Positions 11,417 through 22,440 of a stretch of DNA of 64,000 bases are shown in pieces; within the stretch, counting starts at the first letter, position 1, and every line of letters starts with the position of its first letter. The DNA is from Notospermus geniculatus (Eukaryota > Nemertea > Pilidiophora > Heteronemertea > Lineidae). A program made the position numbers and the translations under genes. Where the stretch lies: positions 144,307 to 208,306 of the forward strand of contig NMRB01000759.1 of the NCBI GenBank assembly GCA_002633025.1. Reading direction: 5' to 3'. Below the pieces are notes generated by a model. The model was given only the letters and a program-made list of their open reading frames with translations, had not been told where the DNA came from and searched no databases.

Positions 11417-12308
11417 ATGGCCCATCTCTGTGCAAAGTGTGGCAGAAATTTTGCTACCCGATTCAGTCTGTACAGACACAACAGGTCAATGCATACAGAA
11501 GATGCTGATATGGACCATAAAGATGAAATGTCTGAAAGGCAGAATGAAGAATCCAGTGACGATAGTGAAGACAGTGAAGACAGCAGTGTCATTCCTGATT
11601 CGTCAGATGATTCAAAGAATACAGATGGAGAGAGTGAGAACGATTATGGAAATTGTAAACTACCGGCAATAGTCTCTGAAATGGTTGAACAAGCATATGC
11701 TGAGCATGCGGATGAAAGGGATCATATGCTAGAAGAGCTAAATGACATTGATAGAGAAGAGGCTCGTGAGAGGGTTCATAAACTGCTCCTCCCAAAGTAC
11801 AGAAAATCTCTGCCAAGGATCTTTAAGAATGAAGTGATAAGGCTCCACATTTTTCGGAAACTTCCTATATACAAGGCCATCATGGAAAAAGTACGAGATC
11901 TCGAGCTGGATGACTTTGATCGAGATGAGGCAATCAGTGCTGCCAGGGTTTCCGCCAGGATTGTCAAGGAGGGGGGGAGAAAAAAAAATTTCAAAAAAAA
12001 ATTTTTTTTTCGAAAAAAAAAAATTTTTTCAAAAATTTTTTTGGGGGGTTTTTTGGTTAAAAATGGCCTCCAGAGTCATTTTTTACACTCCAAAATGCAA
12101 AATTAGTCTTCCTTCTGCATGAAAATTGCATTTGAAGTGTGACATAGTCTGCAAACTTGAGGGGGGGATATCCCCTCCTTGAAATTTTTGAGGAGGGGAT
12201 TCATCCCCCCCATCCCCCCCTCTGGCGGAAACACTGGCTGCACTTTCCTAGGGTAAATACATGGTGAACAAGATGATACCATCGGAAGTTGAATCTGAGG
12301 AGGACTGA
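11417..12308 (+). pseudogene. C2H2-finger protein gene broken by a MITE
   Basis: The ORF starts at the ATG at 11417 with a single C2H2 finger (residues about 5-26: C..C, then H...H in RHNRSMH). A Ser/Asp/Glu-rich acidic linker follows (about 27-80), then a helical region to about residue 175 that includes LLPKYRKSLPRIFKN. Residue 176 onward is read from the MITE at 11944-12236 and ends at 12106. If the MITE and one copy of its 5-bp TSD are removed, the same frame goes on to 12308 (GKYMVNKMIP, SEVESEED), with one TAG at 12249-12251. I recall similar finger-plus-helical ORFs from other marine invertebrates but cannot name a function. Upstream exons are not seen. Confidence 0.6.
11944..12236. 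mobile_element. MITE inserted in the C2H2 ORF
   Basis: The ends are CAGGGTTTCCGCCAGG and CTCTGGCGGAAACACTG, imperfect inverted repeats. The direct repeat GCTGC flanks both sides (11939-11943 and 12237-12241). The interior is rich in homopolymer A, T, G and C runs. The end sequence resembles hAT-type termini, but a 5-bp TSD is short for hAT, so the class is open. Confidence 0.72.
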
Positions 12309-12399
12309 TCACAGGCCATTAGCCTAAAGACTGATAACCACTCATTGTTTATTATCTAATTCAGATCACACCACGTGCAGGCTTCATGTTCAGCTGTAA

Positions 12400-13580
12400 C
12401 TTGTGAACCTATGTGTAATAAAACTGATCACCACAAAATATAATCTTCTCTTAATACTTCCAACACGTTTGGGGACGCCCTCAAGGCATTGTGAAAATTC
12501 TGGCTGTGTTTCTACAGCATATTGGGAACATATCACACCATCAGAAAAAGTGCACAAGTTTTGTAAACAAGTTCATTTTGTCATTGCTAGAATGATAGGT
12601 CATTTCCTTGGTACACCCTAGGTATATACACCCTACAGTTGCAAACATAGCAAGTTCATTTTTGTCATTGTTAAAATGAAAAACACAGTTACTGTACATA
12701 ATGAACCCATCTTGCCCTGACAAGGGTTCCTATCACTCCTACTCTCGCTCAATCCACCCTTGCCTGAAACTACCCACATTTCCACTCGCATTGCCGCCGA
12801 GAGATGAGCGGCCAAGAAGAGCTCTCGCTGAGCTATCACCTCGCCTCTAGGAACTGAGCAATCAACGAAGTACACGAAATACGTAGTGTATGTGACCAGA
12901 TGCACCTGGGCGCGAGGTGAATCAACAGAGCAAACATGGCGGCTTCAGAACTTCGATCTGTCGCTTGGGGTCAGAAATTTGCGGAAAATACAACGTTTCG
13001 TCGCTAGCTTCACATCAGAAGGATACTAGTCACGTGTTTGCATCAGGGAAGGACTTGTTTGTGTCAAATATGACCGGGAAAGGGATACCATTCATGTTTT
13101 ACTCGGCTTCAACTGCGTCGAAACTGTGGACTACTAATGTATGCGAGGACTTTTCTGATTGGCTCTTCTTTCTATCGATGTTCTTCGCGATTTAACAAAT
13201 AATTATTGTTTTTTTGACAAATTATGCTGTAAAATGAAGGATTTTGATATCAAGTAATAAAGAACACAGGTATGCTTAATGTTGAATATGTTTTTGGGTG
13301 AAATATTTTCTTCTGGATTATATTTGATGACAGCAGTGGGGGCGAGCGTGATAAACGGCACAGTCTGCTGCGAGTGGAATTCAGGAGGGAAAATGTCAAG
13401 GGTGAAGAGAGCGTAGTTCGAAGGGCGGAGTGACCGTAGGCCTTGATATGTCAAGATGCAATGAACCATCTGTTTATCAAACCTCATTATGACACCATCA
13501 GAAAAAGTGGAGACGTTTTGTAAACAGTTGCTTTGGAAGGGCACTCTGTAATGAGGTGTGGGGAGAAATGTTTTCACACC
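12400..13580. other. Repeat debris, no firm gene
   Basis: The word CACCATCAGAAAAAGTG followed by TTTTGTAAACA occurs at about 12537 and 13494, so this is duplicated debris. An ATG at about 12945 opens a 23-codon frame beginning MAASELRSVAWGQKF, which stops at TAG. I see no splice pattern that would extend it, so it is not called as a gene. Confidence 0.4.
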
Positions 13581-13584
13581 TTTC

Positions 13585-14100
13585 AATTTACGAAGTTAAT
13601 TATCTATTTCTTTAATAGAGTGCCTTCAGAATATGAGGTGACGAGCAATTAATACCCGACACATGCTGAGTTAGTTATGGTATGCATGTGTTGATGTGTG
13701 AAACACTAGACAGATCATCTCTGATATAATTTGTAGGCTTGGACATTAGGCCCATCATACTCAAAGCTGCCAGCAAGATGTCATAGATTTCATCCAGAGA
13801 ACTCTCGATGACACGTATGGAGAGAATGTGTGGCTTGCAAGAGGATGTGCACTGTTCCTCCAAGGTTCAGGGTAATATACGACGAAGAGGGTGACGCGAT
13901 GCGGCGTGTTTTGGATGCATGGGAATAAGCGAGCATGGGAGATGGTTATGTGTAGGCCTACTGGTTGTTTCCGCGTGAAGTGCATCCCATGCATAGCTGC
14001 AAGCGGGAATCAGCACATTTGGCGGAATTACAGCAATGTTGTACACCCCTGCGAATGTGGCTGTCAATGCGAAGAGGAAGGCTACAGCACCGATTACTAA
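13585..14100 (+). pseudogene. Cys-rich gene fragment, copy 2
   Basis: This stretch matches in inverse orientation 10930-10765 plus 9058-8550. Shared landmarks are CAATTTACGAAGTTAA, the CATCTCTG(A/G)TATAA word and the Cys-rich core. It lacks the 1.7-kb element present in copy 1. The final part (to the TAA at 14098-14100) reads TGCFRVKCIPC and then HPCECGCQCEEEG. Upstream frames are broken: GCCAGCAAGATGTCATAG stops early, and a one-base shift is needed to follow copy 1. Both copies are therefore decayed fragments of one unrecognised gene. Confidence 0.55.
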
Positions 14101-14199
14101 ATAAGTTATAGGCCTAAAAGATACAAACGCTCCTTCTAAGGATCAGAAAATCATTTACCAAGACACAAATCACCCAAGGTATATCGCTTGTTGAGACAA

Positions 14200-14460
14200 C
14201 GTGGTTCTGGCTAACAGCGTTCAGGAGATATGGCCGAAAGAAGGTTTTCACAAAGCGCCCCCTACAGGCCAGAGTGTACAAGCAGCAGCGCTAAGTTTCG
14301 GTCCAGAGATAGTTTTTACCATAGGGTACCTGTGCACCAAATTTCAAGTCTGTAACCCAAGCGGTTTAGAAACGTGCCACCCCTGTTAACGACGACGGAC
14401 GACGATGGACGACACACCATGGGAGAAGCTCACCTCACAGAGGTGAGCTAAAAATGGACG
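14200..14460 (-). repeat. Modular repeat fragment ending in GAGGTGAGCT
   Basis: Carries ACCAAATTTCAAGTCTGTAA, a GACGACGGACGACGATGGAC run and the closing hairpin word AGCTCACCTCACAGAGGTGAGCT. Related elements at 21290-22440, 48101-48911 and 61967-62910 share the AGCTCACC/CGTCGTCG features. Confidence 0.55.
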
Positions 14461-14721
14461 TTTGAGAAACCAGCTTTAAGGTCGCCGTACACATCAAATA
14501 TTTCATCCAATTTTCTGAATATACGATTCAGGTCTCAGCCCTTGAATGTGAAGACGATTATGAAAGGCCCTTATTCAGTATACCTTATGGCATTACTCTT
14601 CTTAGGTCCCGCCTATTGGCGCGGCCTAATGCCTGCCAATCATCAATAATAATTAAAACTACTCTACTTTCCCCATTGTCTGGTCACTACGGGGAAAATC
14701 ATAGGATCTCCTACTACTGAC

Positions 14722-15436
14722 GCCGAATCGGTTAATGTCGTCCTGGGTATAACAGAAATATACCCAGGTTCAATGTCGTCCTACAAAACTATACCCTGGG
14801 TATAGTTCGATCTACAAAAGTATACCCAGTACCGCAGTTTTGAGCCTGGGTAGTTCGGAATGGATGGCCGCCATTTTGTTTCTCGCTTCAACTGAGACGG
14901 CAGTTTTGCAATCAACATCGTCAAAATACCAGTCAATATCATCAGCTTTTCTGCTCATCGATAGCATGGGTCAACTGTAAACATGTGTCTTTACACAATG
15001 GTCCAAACTTATCGCAAGTTAAGCTCACAATTTCAAAGAAATGAGCAAACGAACAGAGCCGATCTGCGTCATATGTTTGTTCGGTGTCGTGCATTCATCT
15101 ACGTCCGCATCGACATTATATCAGCCGTGCTGCGAGTACTATTGCGGATTTGAGTGACGATAAACGGCACGAAAAATTCTTTGATGACTGTCGGTACGAT
15201 ATATTTAAATGGTGCCCGTCGTGTCGGGCGCTAGAGCAATGTTTTTGGACTTGTCATGCTTGTGCATGGTCATGTGGCATTTGCAAGAACAATCGCGTCT
15301 TCAGGTGCCGTATCCAATCCTCGGTATACTGTTGTAGATCGAACGGAACTATACCCAGGGTATAGTTTTGTAGGACGACATTGAACCTGGGTATATTTCT
15401 GTTATAGGTACCCAGGACGACATTAACCGATTCGGC
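14722..15436. mobile_element. 9-bp-TSD element carrying a Cys-rich fragment
   Basis: Ends are GCCGAATCGGTTAATGTCG and its inverse, with arms of over 100 bases that include CTATACCCTGGGTATAG. The TSD ACTACTGAC is exact at 14713-14721 and 15437-15445. The interior (14860-15330) is not repeat-like and holds Cys-rich codons, so it resembles the Pack-MULE arrangement of a gene piece between Mutator ends. Confidence 0.83.
15041..15365 (+). pseudogene. Cys-rich ORF fragment inside the element
   Basis: A 38-codon frame from the ATG at 15041 reads MSKRTEPICVICLFG, continues with QPCCEYYCGFE, and stops at 15155-15157. The next frame over stays open to 15365 and carries CPSCRALEQCF followed by CHACAWSCGIC. 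Two adjacent Cys-rich frames suggest a zinc-binding domain broken by a one-base shift, or two exons without their intron. The CxxC spacing is RING-like only in a loose sense. Family not recognised. Confidence 0.42.
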
Positions 15437-15739
15437 ACTACTGACCTGGTGGCCTTCATGAATTATAGTGTTACCCCCCTATTGTATCTTGGAATCCAAT
15501 GGGATAGGGCCTACATGCACTTCTGGGAAAGTAGGGTTCAATTACTGAAATGATCCTTGTCATATTTCAAAGTCTCAGAAGACTGGGGTCGCCAGGTCTT
15601 GTGGTGTCATTTTTCCTGGTGCACCACAATGCCCGGTACAAAACGGCCTTTCTTTTGAAAAAAAATGAATTGGTTGTGCAATTTGTTTTGGTATACCCTT
15701 TAGACTCAGAGAAGTGGTCAAGAAAATGACAATCTAGGC

Positions 15740-15896
15740 CTAAAGCCGGTGACAGCCTAGCGCGTATGCAGCGCGTCCTGCAGGCGTTCCACCAATCAGA
15801 TTCTTCGGTAGCTGTTTCGGTCCGTGTTACCGCCTCACTGATTGGTTGAACGCTTCCCGACGCGCTGCTTACGCGCTAGTCTGTCACCGACTTTAG
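15740..15896. mobile_element. MITE, CTAAAGCCGGTGACAG family, copy 1
   Basis: The ends are CTAAAGCCGGTGACAG and its near inverse CTGTCACCGACTTTAG. Arms include CTAGCGCGTA, and the interior has CCAATCAGA. A second copy lies at 15950-16104 in the same orientation. TSD unclear. Confidence 0.78.
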
Positions 15897-15949
15897 AGAT
15901 GACTATAAAGAATTTCGAGGTCGATTGAACCAATGCACTTAATCACTTT

Positions 15950-16104
15950 TAAGCCGGTGACAGACTGGAGCGTAAGCGACGCGTCCTGCAGGCGTTCCGC
16001 CAATCAGACTCGTCGGTAGGTGTTTCGGCCCGTGTTACCGCCTCCCTGATTGGTTGAAAGCTTACGGACGCGTTGCTTACGCGCCAGTCTGTCACCGCCT
16101 TTAG
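15950..16104. mobile_element. MITE, CTAAAGCCGGTGACAG family, copy 2
   Basis: About 85% like the copy at 15740-15896 by eye. It has the same GTCCTGCAGGCGTTCC interior and inverted ends. Only 53 bases separate the two copies. Confidence 0.78.
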
Positions 16105-16821
16105 ACTGGCACCTCCTCATTGGAAATGTGATTACAATTCAATCCAATCACACCACACATGTTATTATGGACTATCCTGAATATTCATAGCAGGGAGGTG
16201 CTATGATTTTGCCTGCAGTGACCAGACAATGAAGAAAGTAGAGTATTTATATTTCCATTGCGCAGTACAATTACTCCTTCCCTGATCTAAACCATCTTCT
16301 TGTTTACTTTAACCCAAGGGGAATGGTTATTTATTCCTTGAAAGCTATTTTAAGACCCTTCATTCACTCCCCCACTGCCTTGCCTTTAGACCGCCGTAAT
16401 TTGTCTGATTAGGCGAGATAAGAGTGAGTAATGCCATAAGACGTGTATGGCATGATATCCGTTGCAAAATTCGATACCAAACATACTCTAAATCCTCAGA
16501 TTTATGGGTACAAGTGTCCACCCCATTAAAACCTTGCGTGACCGCCCAGTTATTTCATATGGATGTCTTTACAAAGGGACTTCACCGTGAATGGCTAAGG
16601 TTGGGTTCTCTGTGAATGTCTGAAGGAACTTCGCTCTGTCGCTTGCCGGGTTGTGAAATCGACACGTAGTCTGGATTTGAAATTGATCCCACTGGGCGAG
16701 AAGGCCTATTGTGACTGCTGTGTAAAAGTCACAAAACCCGTCATTCGCAACCCGATCGTATTGTAATTGAATGCAGAGACCTTGAAATTGATCATACTGA
16801 AGTCGGCCGGACGTCATTCTG

Positions 16822-17687
16822 NNNNNNNNNNNNNNNNNNNNNNNNNNNNNNNNNNNNNNNNNNNNNNNNNNNNNNNNNNNNNNNNNNNNNNNNNNNNNNN
16901 NNNNNNNNNNNNNNNNNNNNNNNNNNNNNNNNNNNNNNNNNNNNNNNNNNNNNNNNNNNNNNNNNNNNNNNNNNNNNNNNNNNNNNNNNNNNNNNNNNNN
17001 NNNNNNNNNNNNNNNNNNNNNNNNNNNNNNNNNNNNNNNNNNNNNNNNNNNNNNNNNNNNNNNNNNNNNNNNNNNNNNNNNNNNNNNNNNNNNNNNNNNN
17101 NNNNNNNNNNNNNNNNNNNNNNNNNNNNNNNNNNNNNNNNNNNNNNNNNNNNNNNNNNNNNNNNNNNNNNNNNNNNNNNNNNNNNNNNNNNNNNNNNNNN
17201 NNNNNNNNNNNNNNNNNNNNNNNNNNNNNNNNNNNNNNNNNNNNNNNNNNNNNNNNNNNNNNNNNNNNNNNNNNNNNNNNNNNNNNNNNNNNNNNNNNNN
17301 NNNNNNNNNNNNNNNNNNNNNNNNNNNNNNNNNNNNNNNNNNNNNNNNNNNNNNNNNNNNNNNNNNNNNNNNNNNNNNNNNNNNNNNNNNNNNNNNNNNN
17401 NNNNNNNNNNNNNNNNNNNNNNNNNNNNNNNNNNNNNNNNNNNNNNNNNNNNNNNNNNNNNNNNNNNNNNNNNNNNNNNNNNNNNNNNNNNNNNNNNNNN
17501 NNNNNNNNNNNNNNNNNNNNNNNNNNNNNNNNNNNNNNNNNNNNNNNNNNNNNNNNNNNNNNNNNNNNNNNNNNNNNNNNNNNNNNNNNNNNNNNNNNNN
17601 NNNNNNNNNNNNNNNNNNNNNNNNNNNNNNNNNNNNNNNNNNNNNNNNNNNNNNNNNNNNNNNNNNNNNNNNNNNNNNNNNNNNNNN
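16822..17687. other. Assembly gap
   Basis: 866 N bases. Any reading frame spanning it is meaningless. The flanks share repeat words with the right flank of the second gap (for example CATCATGGGACATCACC inverted near 57940). Confidence 0.98.
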
Positions 17688-18000
17688 GTCGGATAGGAGG
17701 AAACCGGTGCTATTGTCCGAAAAAGCCCTAGATGGACATTGCTTCCTTCCTGCACCCTTCACCTGCACATTTTTCTTCATTCACGCCAGGCATCATGGGA
17801 CATCACCATAAACCAATATCCAATCAAATTCGGCCTCATCAAGATGGTTACCATGGTAACATGCATCTCAAACTCAAGAAAAAAATTTAAAAGACCTCCC
17901 GCCCTCCTCAGACAATTGAGAGTCGAAGGATGTTAACCAACTATTTCATTTACATGGCCTTAAAACACGGGAGCCAATCAGGGTCATCCTTTCAAAGTTA

Positions 18001-18250
18001 CCCAGAATTCCGAGTTCGCACAAAAGCGGAAGTCACATCGAACATAAATGTAATTTTAGCGCATGCATGGATGTGACATCGGACATGAATGTGAACTTTT
18101 ACCATACGCACATGTTACGTTTTGATTACCCACAATTCCGAGTTCGCATGAAACCGGAAGTAGCATCGAACACAAATGTAATTTTAGCGCATGCATAGAT
18201 GTAACATCGAACACGAACATGAACTTTATCGCATGCACATATTGAGTTTT
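18001..18250. repeat. Tandem repeat, two units of about 125 bp
   Basis: AATTCCGAGTTCGCA followed by GGAAGT, CATCGAACA and TTAGCGCATGCAT occurs twice. A diverged piece recurs at about 58068-58110. Confidence 0.78.
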
Positions 18251-18673
18251 ATCGAACATAAATGTGTATGTCCCATGCAAATATACACTTCCAACATAAA
18301 TATGTTTGGTGTCGAATTTTGCAACGGATATCATGCCATAGGCGTGTACGGCAGGCATAAGGCGTGTAAGGCCTTACATGTTTCGTAAAATAAAAGATGA
18401 AGACCATGGACGACATATTTTCAGTTGGATGTTTCTTTAAAGCCAGGCGACAGATGGGATCAGGCATTGAAAGCGTTCGTTACCACTGATTGGTCGGTTG
18501 TTCAGGTGGGGGTGCATGTACAGAGTGGGTGGTGCGTCTGCACAACTCACACCTATTGACGACATTTTATCGGATTTATCAAACACAGCAGTGATTAGAA
18601 GCGGTAAAGACAAAGCGGAGGCGACAAACCAGTGCGAGGGGAGTGTAGATCGTGGAGTGCTGGTTGGATCCCT

Positions 18674-19652
18674 CGAAATCATTCGTTTTACATGGCGGCA
18701 CGACATGTCAAATTTTAAATTACGGGAGAATCCAACTTACCTCGACGCGAGTCCAGGTCATAAAAATGTTGTAAGTTCTTAAAATATCGTAATGTAGTAG
18801 GGGTAGCATAATAGTAGATGGAACAGATTAGGTATAATACAAGCTGTTTCCATTTACCATTATGCTACCCCCCTATATTACGGTATTATTAGAACTTAGG
18901 ATTTTTTTATGAATGTCACTTTTTTGTTACAAATTAATCACCTGTTGCAGTTCTGTTTACTTCTGCCTCCAGGAGTGCTGGTTGGAGACCCTTGAAAACA
19001 TAAGCATGAACATTTCCTCCCTCAATCGTTTACATGGCAAAATATAGAGATAAGAATCAAAACAGTAATGCATACTTTCTGAAAGAATGGCCAAGTTATT
19101 GGTCAGCCTTTGCCACTGATGCACATCAATGGTGACGTCACCTCCCCAACTGGACCAAAACAACGAAATCATTCGTTTTACATGGCGGCACGACATGTCA
19201 AATTTTAAATTACGGGAGAATCCAACGTACCTCGACGCGAGTCCAGGTCATAAAAATGTTGTAAGTTCTTAAAATATCGTAATATAGTAGGGGTAGCATA
19301 AAAGTAGATGGAACAGCTTAGGTATAATACAAGCTGTTCCATTTACCATTATGCTACCCCCCTATATTACGGTATTATTAGAACTTAGAAATTTTTTATG
19401 AATGTCACTTTTTTTTTACAAATTAATCACCTGTTGCAGTTCTGTTTACTTCTGCCTCCAGGAGTGCTGGTTGGAGACCCTTGAAAACATAAGCATGAAC
19501 ATTTCCTCCCTCAATCGTTTACATGGCAAAATATAGAGATAAGAATCAAAACAGTAATGCATACTTTCTGAAAGAATGGCCAAGTTATTGGTCAGCCTCT
19601 GCCACTGATGCACATCAATGGTGACGTCACCGCCTCAACTGGACCAAAACAA
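18674..19652. repeat. 490-bp tandem duplication
   Basis: 18674-19163 and 19164-19652 are near-identical direct copies with only a handful of differences. Each holds a hairpin MITE (about 18776-18899 and 19264-19390) whose arms read GGGGTAGCATAA and TTATGCTACCCC. The second copy is contiguous with the GPCR exon, so the duplicated DNA is the sequence just after that exon, probably intron. Confidence 0.9.
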
Positions 19653-19661
19653 CACTTTTAC

Positions 19662-20450
19662 CCTGGCAGTCATTTGAAAACCGATGAATGCACAAATCGC
19701 TAAGATAGTTGCCGTAGTTATACCGGATTCATTTGAAGATTTAGCTGACCTCCCTAGCCGTTCTGATCGACTGCTTCTGTAAACGGTTGTCAGTATACCT
19801 ACATTGCAGAAACACAAGGCAATTATAGGGAAGAAACCGACTATTATTCCTTCGATCATTGAAATTATTTCGTCTACTGGCGAGCTGAAGTTGTATGGAC
19901 ACAACCAGAATTTGTACTTTTCCTTCCAGGTGCTGGATAGCTGGATCAACCCGAAGCCGATGCCGAAGAGGAAAATTAAAGTTGCTGTGATCTTCGCTCT
20001 AGACATCGTACAAATCACTGCTGCTTTCAAAGGCCATGTTAGGGCAATGAAACGATCACAAGCCATCGCGATGAGAATGTATGGTGAAAGTACAGAACCC
20101 ATTGAAACGCTCGCGAGGTAGTACTTACAATACGGTCGCTTAATGTGTAGTTCCTGAAACAGATGAGGCACCGTCACTAACAGATAACGCAGAACCATTC
20201 TCCCGTAGATGTACAGGCTGTCAGAGACTGCCATACAACGCATATACAGACATGTCGTACTCTCACTGTATTTCCTTTGGTTCATGAGCAGAAAGCTTAG
20301 GACGTTTCCAAGCAGGCCTAAAACCATAAGTACTGGTGGAAAGGGAACCGTCATTACGTAAATAGCGATGTCGACGCCGTGTTTATAAGAACTAATGGCG
20401 GTGGCTTTGGAGTCAGGATGATCTAACAACGACACTGACGAATTATCCAT
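19662..20450 (-). CDS. Family A GPCR, 5' exon (TM1 to start of TM6)
   Basis: The ATG at 20450 starts a 263-codon exon. TM1 has the GN pair (residues 48-49) and TM2 has MAVSDS. Cys108 before TM3 and Cys184 in the second loop can form the usual disulfide. The TM3 end reads ACDRFIALTWPLK (a DRF form of DRY, 132-134). TM4 covers about 152-172 and TM5 about 195-222. The exon ends after Arg263, early in TM6, at AGG|GTAAAA, a plausible splice donor in phase 0. Without splicing the frame adds only eight codons before TGA. No exon with TM7 (NPxxY-like) is visible downstream to 18000, so the rest may lie further on or be lost. The ligand is not inferable. It is distantly like the GPCR at 36924-37942. 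Confidence 0.8.
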
Positions 20451-20709
20451 CTCTTTGGAAGCGATTCCGACGCTGACTACTCATAGCCTTCCCCTGCGAG
20501 TCTATCGTTCTACGTTGATTTGTTGCATAGGCCTACAGTGAACTGAAATCACCACGACTTATACACGGATTGCTTTTAAAGCGCTGTCATTTAAATCCCA
20601 CCATCGCATTGCATAGTTCGTATTGAATTCAAGGTATACTATTGCTCTGGGCGTTTTGTCATAATCTGGAAACATGATTTCTCACAAATTTGCCATTTCT
20701 CCTTATACA

Positions 20710-21090
20710 TATATTCTCCCATGCCTGACCCGCATGGGTACCGAGAACCCCAGCCGCCGCCGCAGTACCGAGACCCCCACCCACCTAGAAACTTTCATAT
20801 ACATGTGCTGTACCTACATGTAGTGATCAAACAAAATGATCAGCAGCCTCCTCTGTTGGGTACAAAAAAACAGACTAAAAATACAACTGTCGGGGCAAAT
20901 TTTCGATATCTTCCGAGTTTATTTTTATTTTCGATTTCCGATATCTTCAGAGTAAAGCTGGTTTTGCACGTGTCCGCTTTTGGTCCATTACGCATCCGTT
21001 TTGAGGACCATGCATAGGTTAGTTCGGGTGAAGTTAAACCGCGTGTGGTTCGCGTGAGAAGAGAATGCATGGTCCCCTTGTCGGATGCAT
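20710..21090 (+). repeat. Dispersed repeat, copy 2 of 2
   Basis: Direct copy of 481-850, sharing GACCCGCATGGGTACCGAG, TACAACTGTCGGGGCAAATT and TTAGTTCGGGTGAAGTTAAA. Non-coding. Confidence 0.75.
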
Positions 21091-21289
21091 GGGATTTTTT
21101 TGATAACAGCAATGTTTTTGTAGTTTTCATATCTTAAAGGGATGTAGTTTCTGAATCCACCGGGTGCCACGCCCGCACCTTGAGCGTTTTTCCAAGGCAC
21201 CCGTCATCAGATTTTTGATAATTTTGTTGTAAAATGACGCTATTTCAGTACTGGGGACTGATATTTATTTGGTTTGAACGGTTTATATA

Positions 21290-22440
21290 TGTTGTCATAT
21301 GGTGGCTTACTTTCTGGCACATTGCCAATTTCATGAAAGGTCAAGGTCATTTACAGCGGTCAAGGTTATCTTCATTTTTAGCCCGCCTGTGGTGAGGTGC
21401 GGCGTCCGTCGTCGTCGTCGCCATCCGTCTCGTTTTTCGTTAGCAGGGCACGTTCTGTCCCCTAGGTCATATTATGACCTACGACACCGAGTTTCGGTCC
21501 GATTCGATAGTTGGCTTGGCCACCAGGGGGGCTAAAACCAAAAACACAAAAAGTGCAATAACTCCTGAACTGATAAATGGATCAACTCCAAATTTTTATC
21601 ATAGGTGTACATGTATCTAATGAGGACACATGACATATATAATATAACGAGGTTTTGATTTGACCTACTTTTCAAGGTAACAGAGGTCAAAGTTCAGAAT
21701 GTTGCCTTTGGTGGCACGTTTCGTATGCACTGGGGCTACTGACCTGAAACTTGGTTCATACCCCTATGTCGTATGACCTATGACACCAAGTTTCGGTCCG
21801 ATTCGATTCTTGGCTTGGCGACCAGATGCCCAAAACCAAAAACACAAAAAGTGCAATAACTCCAGAACTAATGACTGGATCATCTTCAAATTTGAATCAT
21901 AGGTGTATCTAATTCGGATTCATAACATATATAATGGGTTTTTGATTTGACCTACTTTTCAAGGTCACAGCGGTCAAAGTTCTACAAAAGTAACGAACCT
22001 CCAACTGTTCATTATTTCACCGAACGTCTTCATATCTTGCATAAACGTGTATAAGAGGGGTACCTTCAAAAATGCCGAGTTTCGGCCCGATTGGACATCC
22101 AATATGGACGCCAGGTGGCGTAACCTGAAAATCATCCAAGTGGAACGGCTTCACCCAGAGTGCTCAAATTTGATATTTACCTCCCTCTAGATGACCTTTA
22201 CAAGCACGTCAAATTTCGGCCTGATTAAACTTCCAATATGGCCGCCAGGTGGCGCAACCCGAAAATCATCAAATGTGCTATAACTCAGGAACGACTTGAC
22301 CCAGAACGCTGAAATGTGCTATGTGGCTCTATCTAGATGAACTTTATGAGCATGTGAAGTTTTGGCCTGATTGGACATCCAATATAGCCACCAGGTGGCA
22401 TAACCCAAAAATCACTGAAGTCCTGCATGACTTGTCGAAT
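21290..22440 (+). repeat. Modular non-coding repeat
   Basis: The stretch has a CCGTCGTCGTCGTCGCC run, then two modules with CCGAGTTTCGGTCCGATTCG, CTGGCGACCAG and TTGACCTACTTTTCAAGGTC, then three modules with CCAATATGG(A/C)CGCCAGGTGGC. Module length is about 120-260 bases. Similar arrays occur at 48101-48911 (inverted) and 61967-62910. Together with 22441-23040 it forms one composite unit, also seen inverted around 43330-48911. Confidence 0.7.

Larger units (their letters stand above)
16430..18345. mobile_element. Element with inverted ends spanning the first gap
   Basis: GGCATGATATCCGTTGCAAA at about 16449 is matched inversely by TTTGCAACGGATATCATGCC at about 18320, and the match continues into ATACCAAACAT/ATGTTTGGTGT. 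The element therefore contains the assembly gap and the tandem repeat at 18001-18250. Content unknown. Confidence 0.55.

Noticed and set aside
10938-11435. 165-codon minus-strand frame rich in His, Met and Cys
   Set aside because: It is read through the TGTGCACA tandem repeat at 10930-11225 and shows the same peptide period.
16569-17780. Very long open frames across the first N run
   Set aside because: The frames are open only because N bases cannot make stops. The real flanking codons show no domain.
18437-18706. 89-codon minus-strand frame as the missing TM7 exon of the GPCR at 19662-20450
   Set aside because: It has one hydrophobic stretch (LPSHWFVASALSLPLLITAVF) but no NPxxY-like motif, no suitable acceptor phase that I could fix, and it overlaps the edge of the tandem duplication.
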